From Sabethes cyaneus (taxonomy: Eukaryota > Arthropoda > Insecta > Diptera > Culicidae): a stretch of DNA of 64,000 bases. Shown in pieces: positions 55,772 to 64,000 of this stretch. A program made the position numbers and the translations under genes. Positions within the stretch are counted from its first letter, which is position 1. The number at the start of each line of letters is the position of its first letter. The notes under the pieces were generated by a model. The model was given only the letters and a program-made list of their open reading frames with translations. It searched no databases and was not told where the DNA came from. The stretch lies in NCBI RefSeq assembly GCF_943734655.1, contig NC_071354.1, forward strand, positions 48,875,544-48,939,543, in the 5' to 3' direction.

Positions 55772-57786
55772 CAGTCACTCCACAGTTATGGATCAACTAA
55801 TGCGTATTTCGCGATGGATTATTGAATAAAAAAATTAGCTTATATGTCACGATAGCTTTGATAGCAAAAATAGGAAGCTAATTGTATAAGCTTTCAAGAT
55901 AACAATGGGTTTTTGGTAGAATAATAATCGTAAAACCACAATTTAGGCAGTTATCCTACTTTTGTCTAATCCACAATTATGGATCATTGCGATAAATGGT
56001 CACAGTTATAGATCAAAGCATTACATATTATGAATCAACGGAAGCAATCAAATCGCGTTCAAAACATTTTTGTCGTTTAAAGCAATCAACAAAACTTATG
56101 TTGTAAAACGATATGTAAGGTGAATTGAAAGACATTATAATATTTTATAATAATTTGTTTTGGAGCTTCTTCGATTACAACGCACAATCAAACGGGCAGC
56201 GCGGATTTTTTTAAACAAAATGTCTTATCTCAACATCTACAAATACCGTTAGGTTATATTCAATCTTTTGATATCAAATGAAAGATATTTTTATAGGGAT
56301 TCCAATATTTTGGTCCTTGCTTACAGTACGCGTCTGTATCTAGATCATTTGACAATGAAGGGCATTTGACCCTACTTACCTCGGAGTACAGAGATCATCT
56401 CCGGGAGATGTATTGATTAATAACTCTGGAACCTGCTGAGATAAAACAGATAATCTTTTGCCATAAGAAAGCTCTTTTTATATGAATTCAGATGCCATGC
56501 TATTGGATTGCAACAAAAATAGCCATTTTATGATATGATAATTTTAGACCACGACCTTGAAACTAGATCCAAAATCGATCTAAAAACTCGTTGAGATGCA
56601 TCTATCAAACTCATTTAAAAAAAAAAGAATGCTACTAGCAATGCATATAAGATTATTTGCAAAATTCCTTATCGCAGTATATCTTGCCATCTCTAACCAG
56701 TATTTACCGAAATTTTCTACAATGACCATTAAAAAATAATAATAAAGATTAGAACCAGGAAAACCGATTAACGCATCAGCAAACTTTCACAAATTTTCAT
56801 TCTAAGAGTACACAAAATATGGCAAATTTTCGAACGAATCTTTCAAAAACTCTTGCAAAACTCTCTATGTGGAAGATATGCTCGGAGTCTTCATTTAAAT
56901 TAAGAATTTTTCCATAATAACAAAATGTTTGTAGAACATCATTGTCTTCTAAATTCTACAATTTTAAGATACACCAATAAAACTGATTTCTGTGAGTCTT
57001 CGGTTCCGGGAGAAAGAAAATATTTTCGGTAAAAATGTTGCTTGCATGTTTATTTACTGCTTTTCCAGAGACACTGCTTTAGCTCTAAAAACCATCTGTA
57101 TTTGAGTTCCGACCTAAAACGAATCATTTGTTGCGCCTGTTAATTAATAATAATAATTAAATTGGATGATTTTTATTACTTTTTAGTGAATCATCAACAA
57201 CTTCCTTTACTTAGAACACGTAGAGAAGAATATACTTTCCAATGATCCATAATTGTGGGAATATATAATATTTCCCACAATTATGGATCATATATATTTC
57301 GCTTCATATCCAATTTTTTTTGTGAAATAGCTATTGATATTGTACTATTTTCTATTGAATATTACCTGTATCTAAAAAAATTTCATTGTTGAGGGTTTCT
57401 TTGTCCACAATCCACCATAAACAACTACTGAAAATGGAGCACTTTCTTAGCGTACGCCTACAAAACGTGGCAAAACTAACATATTCGTACGAATAGTACG
57501 AATATGCTAGTTTTGCCGCATCAAATACGATTTATTAGCATGTATATAAGTACGTAATGCTGATTTTTAACTTTTTCATACATATAAAAATGCTAGCTGG
57601 GTTTGACTTCTCATGCAACACAAAATGAAATCAATGAGGAAACCACTGTTTAAGTGAGTGTATTAACAATAACACTACACTAAAAAAATAGATGTAACCA
57701 AGTTGAATGATTTATTTGACTAAAACAGAGATTTTAAATCAATGTTGATCCATAACTGTGGGTTATTCACAACTGTGGAGTGACTG
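55772..57786. mobile_element. 2.0-kb inverted-repeat element, CAGTCACTCCACAGTT ends
   Basis: The left end cagtcactccacagttatgg and the reverse complement of the right end, cagtcactccacagttgtga, are inverted repeats. Copies of ccacaattatggatcat recur inside in both orientations (55969, 57240, 57275, 57745). The left flank is TA and the right flank TG, so a TA target site may have mutated. The CAGTC start resembles pogo/Tigger ends, but no transposase frame is seen. It contains the ~120-bp repeat at 57492-57602. Confidence 0.7.
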
Positions 57787-57799
57787 TGATTATTGTCCA

Positions 57800-58240
57800 T
57801 TATTGATTTGAAAACGGTCCGTGATCGGCTGTTCGGCGAAACTTCCGTTCGATGTCGGAACAGGTTCGTTGTACGGCCGTCATGTCAACTTTGCGAATGC
57901 ATCTCTTGATTCTATGAACTGTTTGCAATTCATGGCTCTCCAGTTTTTTTTTGTACACCAAGAAACTCAAAATCCCGAAGAAATCTACGATTGGGCGCAC
58001 TGAAACAGATTTGTCGGGTCGTAGCTTTTGGGTACAAATGGGATCGAATGCGTATTCAGGAAAACAAAACTTCAAGATGCGCAATGTGATTAGCCATGGC
58101 CAAACGGGATGGAAACGGAATGTAGCGCCAGGACTTAAGACCCTTGATGAAATTAGTTTCTCTATTATTTGAACCTTGTGGCTTAAAGTAGCTAAATTAA
58201 AATTAAAAGCCTACACGCCCATTGCTGGCATGATTCATAA
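57800..58240 (-). pseudogene. Tc1/mariner-type transposase C-terminal remnant
   Basis: The minus frame 57800-58084 ends with VRPIVDFFGILSFLVYKKKL, then HRIKRCIRKVDMTAVQRTCS and a basic tail. This resembles the RPIExFWxxLxxxVY ... RI+xCxxxxDxxxVxR end of Tc1/mariner transposases. Upstream, frames such as FVPKSYDPTNLFQCAQS continue in a shifted register. The catalytic residues are missing or unreadable. It lies directly beside, but probably outside, the element ending at 57786. Confidence 0.5.
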
Positions 58241-58498
58241 TTTCGCAATAGTGTGTAGTAAAATAAATGGGCACAGAATTTCGTCTCATTGCATATCAAC
58301 TATCGATGCTCCACGTTGGTAAAGTCATGTGGCTCGCGCACCTAAACATAAACATGAGGATCCAGCGAATAATTTCGCAACCGCACACTACGAAACGAAT
58401 ATCGAAATGGCCCACGCACATCGATCACAATGTTCACCTGTGGAAACGATAACCCATACCAGTATCTTATCTGCAATATAATCTACCACAGTCTACAG

Positions 58499-58505
58499 TA
58501 TAAAT
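58499..58505 (+). promoter_or_regulatory. TATA box of P450 gene 5
   Basis: TATAAAT lies 70 bp upstream of the start codon at 58576. Initiation ~25-30 bp downstream would fall in the cgagagcacagcagttc region and give a leader of about 45 nt. It is the clearest core-promoter candidate among the five P450s. Confidence 0.65.
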
Positions 58506-58575
58506 GATTCTCGCAACCGCGAGAGCACAGCAGTTCTTTTACGTTCATTCACATTCGCGCTGAACTTCATTTAAG

Positions 58576-60251
58576 ATGGAAGTGAATTTACTATATCTTG
58601 GAGGATTGGTTGCGATTTTGGTCCTCCTTTACCGTCGAATCACCAGACACAATGACTACTTCCACGACAAACCGATTCCCTCGGCGGCTGTCACATTCCT
58701 GCTAGGCAGTACCGGGCCCATGATGAGGAAGAAAATCTCTTTCAACGACTTTATCAAACAGCTGTACGATAAATATGCCGGAGCCAAGTAAGTACCTTCA
58801 AATTTGTTGTCTCCTGCTACCGTCTCAATGAAGCATTTTTTAACATGAATCATCGTTGCAGACTTTTTGGTGTGATGGACGGAACGACACGGCTCTTCGT
58901 TGTTCGCGATCCGGAATTGATCAAGCGGATCGGTGTGAAAGACTTTGACTACTTTGTCGATCGCCGGCAGGTTTTCGGCGATGCTGCAAGTGAAAATCCG
59001 AATGTGCTCTTCAGTAAGACGTTGGTCGGCATGAGGGAGCAAAAGTGGCGCGATATGAGAGCTATTCTGAGTCCCGCATTCACCGGTAGCAAGATGCGAA
59101 TGATGTTCGAACTGGTGGCGGAATACAGCGAAGGGATGATCCGTTCTTTGAGGGAGGATGCCGGCAAAAGTGGTTACGTGGAATGGGAAATGAAGGATCT
59201 CTGTTCCAGGGTGGCGAACGATATCATTGCAACTTGTGCGTTTGGCTTGCAGGTGGATTCACTGAAGAACCGTGAGAATGACTTTTACATCATGGGTAAG
59301 AAAATGGTTAATTTCAACCGATTCACGGTGTTGCTGCGGTTTTGGGGGTTCATGGTGTTCCCCGGACTTATGGCGAAGCTAGGAGTTGACATCATCGAGC
59401 GAGAACAGATTCAGTATTTCTCGGAGATAATTAAGGAAGCCGTGCAAACGCGGGACTCCCATGGGATAGTTCGTCCGGATATGATTCAGCTGTTGATGCA
59501 GGCCAAGAAAGGGTTGCTGAAACATCAGCAGGAGACGAGTGAGGCAAGCGAGGGTTTTGCTACGGTCATAGAATCGGAAGTTGGCAAGATTTCGTCCAGT
59601 AAAACTATGAGCGATGCGGAGTTTACTGCACAGTGTTTGATTTTCTTTTTGGCTGGATTTGATACAATTTCTACTGCAATGATGTTTTTGTGCTATGAAC
59701 TGGCAGTGAATCCAGATGTGCAGCAGAAACTGTACGAGGAGATAGTGGAAACTGATAAGGCGCTAGGAGGAAAAAGGTTGACTTACGATACGCTACAGGC
59801 GATGAAGTACATGGACATGGTTGTGTCGGAATCGCTTCGAATGTGGCCAATAGCAGCGATTGATCGCCTGTGTGCTCAGGACTATCAGCTGGACGATGGT
59901 GAAGGACTGAAGTTTACCATTGATAAAGGAACGTGTATCTGGTTCCCGGTTTACGGTATCCATCAGGATCCGAAGTACTATCCAAATCCGCAGAAATTCA
60001 ATCCGGAGCGATTCAGTGAAGCAAACAAGGCCAACATAAATCTTTCCGCATACTTACCATTTGGGATTGGACCGAGAAACTGCATCGGTTCGCGGTTTGC
60101 ACTGATGGAAATGAAGGCAATCATATACCAGCTGCTGCTGAACTTCAGCTTCGAGCGGACGGAACAAACCCAAGTGCCGATCAAGTTTATGAAGGGATTC
60201 GGGGCGCTAGGTGCCGAGAATGGAGTGCATTTACGGCTCAAACTGAGATGA
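58576..60251 (+). CDS. CYP9J: Cytochrome P450, CYP9 family (CYP9J-like), gene 5
   Basis: Predicted 533-residue P450, join(58576..58787, 58862..60251), with a 74-bp phase-2 intron (GTAAGT donor, TTGCAG acceptor). Anchor MEVNLLYLGGLVAILVLLYR, hinge DKPIPSAAVTFLLGSTGP, C-helix WRDMR, and a canonical I-helix AGFDTIST with the oxygen-activating Thr, unlike genes 3 and 4. K-helix ESLRMW, FNPERFSEANK, and FGIGPRNCIG with the heme ligand near Cys478. The first exon resembles genes 3 and 4 (DKPIPS, KQxYDKxAG) more than genes 1 and 2, so it is likely the plus-strand relative of that pair. A TATA box lies 70 bp upstream of the start, and AATAAA follows 43 nt after the stop. Substrate is not inferable; a role in xenobiotic oxidation is the family default. 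Confidence 0.96.
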
Positions 60252-60293
60252 TTGCAGGTCAGCGTAATTCTGTTCTGTATTGCAAGTGATTTC

Positions 60294-60299
60294 AATAAA
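60294..60299 (+). terminator. Poly(A) signal of P450 gene 5
   Basis: AATAAA lies 43 nt past the stop codon, giving a short 3' UTR. Confidence 0.7.
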
Positions 60300-60484
60300 A
60301 TCTTATCTAATGATGAAAAGAAATAATTATGTATTCAAAATTTCTCAAGAATCCATCAAAACGTGCATCGTTTGCTAAAAGATGTATAGCATTTTGTAGA
60401 CATTTAGAGTTTTAGTTGTGAAATACAGTAATTAGTATGTTTGAATTTCTTTTTCCATCATATTTTTGCATTTGTATCATTTTT

Positions 60485-61232
60485 GTATCAACACGCTCCT
60501 ATAGGCTCGGGAAACCATCACAAAAAAAATAAAATTAGTTCAACTAACCTGCTAGCCGTAATCAGATCTTACAACTCGAAGCACTAAACATTGCATTCTA
60601 TAGGTTCTATCACTTTTTGGGGCATAACTTACACTAAATACTGAGATTTCTGCCCAATTAAAATTCATCACTATATTTTCACTTTTTCGCCGTCGATTTT
60701 TCTTTAATTTTTTTCGGCCGTTCCATTCATCACATCACTCGCGAAACTTAACTTGAAACACAGAAAACTTGAATGTACTACCTGAACAGTTATCTGGTAA
60801 GATATTATAATGATTTTGCCCAAACTGTTCACTTGAATTGATACGAAAAACTTTACTTCGTTTCGATTGCAATTCCGAATCCGCGACCGTCGTTGTTGAT
60901 ACGTTACCAAAGAAACGGGAGTGCTGCCATATTTACGTTGAGCATGAAATTGGCCAATAATTTTCACTATTAAATTAACGGTCGTAAAGTGTCAAAAATA
61001 TACTTATAAAATTCTCTGATAATAAAATTCACCGTAAACAACATTTTATGTGAGAATTACTATCGGATCTAGTTCAACAGCAAAAATGGATACACGATTC
61101 TACGTTTCATAATTATTCATAACAGATTATTACCTACTACTAGCAACTCAGCATAAACAAAACGATAGTGGAAACAAGTACTGAAATCAGTAAAAAAGCA
61201 GCTGGCCTCTAACGATCTTCACCTTAAATTCG
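60485..61232 (-). repeat. ~750-bp dispersed repeat, copy B
   Basis: Collinear with 24171-24957, in the same orientation and with small indels. It lies downstream of P450 gene 5 on the plus strand, while copy A lies upstream of gene 3, so the pair is not explained by simple tandem duplication of a P450 unit. Confidence 0.8.
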
Positions 61233-62765
61233 TCGTACCGTTCTAAAATTCGTCCATCAAAATTTTTCATCGTCCGAACTAAAAATCGCAATAATGTTTA
61301 CAAATGTTATTCTGCAAAATTTATACAGGTCATGCAAGATTTTCCGGCAGCAGAATAACGACAATGCGTTACGTGAGTTATTTTCATTTTATGAATGACG
61401 GAAATTGAAACGATTAGTCGACATTTTCTTCTTCGTCGCAAGAAAAAACGTGGGAAATTTGGCTACTAGGAACTTTTTAATGAAAAAAAAGAGCATTTGA
61501 ATAGATCTCAGCTCACTTTGATTGATCGCGTATGATAGACAACAAACTAAAATATTAGGGAATAACTAATTTTGCATTGTGTGTCATAAAAATTGCTGAT
61601 ACTTTTAATAATTTGTGTTGGATAGGACGGGAATAGGCAATTACGACAAAGCAGCAACATACCCTATATAACTGAAGTCTTTCTTCAAAGTATTCGTTTA
61701 CGACAATCTTTTTATTCATTTCAGTGATTTTAAAAAGAATCGCGAGAAAGTATCCCTTCGGTCCTCGTACTTGGACTAAGTGCAACAATAAAATTTATTA
61801 CTGCTTTGCTTGAAAGTTTAATGCTTTGTTTGAAAGTAGCATCAATGTTGAGTTTTAGTAAAGGTTTAGTTTATGGGTTTTTGAACAATGCATAATTTCC
61901 TGTCATGCATAGAACGGCATTGATTCACATCAATAGAGTTTTCTTGAATAAATTTCATTAATTTTTATTAACCTTCGGTTACTCACGCTGTTGTATTTTG
62001 TGCAACATGTGTAGGTTTCAAGCCAAGTTTCAAATCGTTGTTTATCTAACGTATGTTCTTCAATAAACTTGTTATGAGCAAAATATCAGAATTATTTAAT
62101 GTTTAATACTTTAAATTGTTAAGAAAACAGATCAGCATAAACCGACATTACAGAAACGAAGCAAGCAGTATGTGAGGCGTACCGCAATTGGCCCCAACTG
62201 GAATTTTCCCTGGTTTCTTCATATGGAAAAATGGTGTCTGTATGCAGTAAAATTATCAGCAAATGTAAAATGTTTAAAATGTATCCGGCTGTTAGTAGTC
62301 TAGTCAAAATCAGGGTATTTTTTATCATTAAAGTTTTACAGTTCCTAAACAAGCGAACAAAGAGGTATATTATTTTCAGCAAAATTGTGTATTTTTACTA
62401 TTTGTACATTTTGTAATAGACAAAAAAGTCATACAACAATTACAAAAAGAGCTAAAATAGAAAAATTGATTTTACAAACGCATACACAATAAATAAGATT
62501 TCTCTATCTTCGCTGAAGAGATAGAAGGTTACTGTCTTCTGTAAAATTTCTTGTAATAATATGCTCTAAAACTTTTCAGTACACATCAATGTGTTTTATT
62601 GAAACTGAAGAAAAATAATTTTTTTATTTCACTTTTAGGGGGATTAATCGAAATTTAAATTCTACCAGACGACAGAGCTTTCAATTTCAAGAAACTCTTC
62701 CAAAGGTTCGATAAACTTAAAACCAAGTTTTCCTAGTCCGAGAAATAGGCGATAGAAAATAAGCA

Positions 62766-62766
<1 letters not shown>
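61233..62766. other. AT-rich intergenic sequence, nothing recognised
   Basis: No gene supported. Short frames on both strands (61555-61788, 62119-62382, 62231-62416) are Leu/Ile/Lys-rich without motifs. Confidence 0.45.

Positions 62767-62827
<61 letters not shown>
62767..62827. repeat. (CA)n microsatellite
   Basis: About 30 perfect CA repeats, preceded by gcg and followed by ccct. It explains the Cys-Val run in the minus frame at 62662-62892, which is not a gene. Confidence 0.97.
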
Positions 62828-62830
<3 letters not shown>

Positions 62831-62929
62831 ATCGATTGGTATATGTTACTCGGCCCTCCGGGCCTTAGATCAACTTCGTGTTTTTCAACCAATTCCTAAA
62901 CCTTTGTTATACAGTATAGCAAAGGTAAT

Positions 62930-63380
62930 AAGGAAAGAAGTCAAAAAGATTGGAAACCTAATGAGCAAGAAATGTGAAGAGAGAGAAACCCAAAATATCG
63001 GAGTCAAAATATGAACAAACAAAAATTCAAAGTACAGTAAAACAGAAGCCAGGCTTAGCTAGACTAATTCCAATCACCATGAAACAAAAAAGCGAAAAAT
63101 TGAATTTAAAAGTTAAAAGTCTGAAGCCAAAAAGTCTACTAGAAAAGAAAAAATGTAAGCGGGAAATATTATAACACAAATATTCAAAAATAAAAACGGA
63201 AGTTTTTGAAGTCAAAATTAAAAAAAAAAACAAATGTCAAAATCAAAAGGTTAAAGTCGGAAGACAAAAAGTAAGTTGAAAAGACAAAACAAAAGTGGTA
63301 TTCATAACGTCAGAATTTTCAAAAATCAAAAAGTCAAGGAGGCAAAATAAAGAAAAAGCAATGATAAAAATAAAGATACA
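62930..63380. repeat. A-rich degenerate (AAGTCAAAA)n tract
   Basis: The plus strand is dominated by variants of aagtcaaaa, aaaagttaaaa and gaagccaaaa, like the foldback loop at 28607-28973. Lys-rich frames such as 62974-63174 reflect this composition. Confidence 0.7.
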
Positions 63381-63499
63381 AACCCAATAGGTCAAAAATC
63401 GAATACCGTCAAACGGGGTAACTTGCAACAACGCAATATCCATCGAATTTATTGTATTTTTGATCTGTTACTGCAATTTTTAATCTCTATCAATCTCTA

Positions 63500-63670
63500 A
63501 CACCCCTATTCTGTATTTCGAACGGGTTTATGTTTCGTTCGAAACTGACATTTCGTTCGAAAAAACAGCGGCTCGAACGAAAGATCTTCATATGAAAAAA
63601 CAACTCGAACGAAATATTTGCCAAGTCGATCGAAATATTTCAACTCGTTCGAAATACAGAATATGGGTGT
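63500..63670. mobile_element. ~170-bp MITE with ACACCC ends
   Basis: The left end acacccctattctgtatttc and the reverse complement of the right end, acacccatattctgtatttc, match over ~27 bp with two differences. The interior is made of ttcgttcgaaa and its complement. No coding capacity. Confidence 0.85.
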
Positions 63671-64000
63671 AAATCTGGTTAACAACAGGTCAAAGAAGCT
63701 CAAAGAAACTGATGTGTTGATTTTCTGCTGTTTTGGTTATTTTTAAAAAATCTTACAACATGGTGTCAAATTTATTGCCATTTTTCCTTCTGTAAAAGGT
63801 TTGCTTTGCCCACAAGCACTTCAAATAAAAGAAGACTAACATGCATTTTTTATATAAAGGTGAATAATAAGGAAACAAAATATTTGATTTATGATGACTA
63901 GTTTTGTTGATCCTACTTGTTACCACATTATTCGTAGAACAAGTACTGAAACGGGGTAACTTGCAACAGCTGGTAGATGTATAAAACTGTTTTTCGTTAA

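Overview
This window reads as nuclear DNA of a mosquito, most likely a culicine (Aedes-like). The evidence is a cluster of five two-exon cytochrome P450 genes of the CYP9 family, closest to the mosquito CYP9J subfamily. They sit in AT-rich DNA packed with BEL/Pao, RTE, Ty3/gypsy and hAT-like elements, foldback structures and microsatellites. The species cannot be fixed from the sequence alone.

The P450 genes are at 3074-4753 (+), 13381-15049 (+), 21861-23525 (-), 30779-32443 (-) and 58576-60251 (+). Each has a short first exon of about 70 codons, one phase-2 intron of 58-74 bp at the same place, and a long second exon. All five reading frames are open after splicing and all carry the K-helix ExxR, PERF and heme-cysteine motifs. 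The two minus-strand genes are a recent duplicate pair that shares UTR and upstream sequence. Both have Gly where the I-helix normally has the oxygen-activating Thr/Ser.

The DNA between the genes is mostly mobile and repetitive. 1.2-2.6 kb is a pyrimidine-rich tract. 6.1-6.6 kb is a 13-bp minisatellite. 6.75-9.48 kb is a nested set of inverted-repeat elements, including an hAT-like copy with a perfect 8-bp target duplication. 9.9-11.5 kb is another inverted-repeat element, followed by a gypsy pol relic. 16.7-17.8, 44.4-45.1 and 51.5-53.6 kb hold a family built of ~142-bp tandem units. 26.2-29.4 kb holds a hexanucleotide array and a large foldback structure with another transposon inserted in one arm.

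36.5-44.1 kb is an apparently intact BEL/Pao retrotransposon: 407-bp LTRs with three differences, a 4-bp target duplication and one 2271-codon gag-pol frame. 47.3-50.5 kb is an intact RTE-clade retrotransposon inserted, with a 13-bp target duplication, into an older degraded non-LTR copy. Between them (45.2-47.0 kb) lies an unrecognised Ser-rich coding region with an internal 714-bp in-frame duplication. 53.6-58.2 kb holds palindromic MITEs, a 2-kb inverted-repeat element and a Tc1/mariner-type transposase remnant. 60.5-64 kb is mostly unassigned AT-rich DNA with a (CA)n tract and one MITE.

The five P450s probably belong to a detoxification cluster expanded by local duplication. Repeat insertion has pushed the genes 6-26 kb apart. 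No CRISPR array, operon or functional tRNA/rRNA gene was seen.
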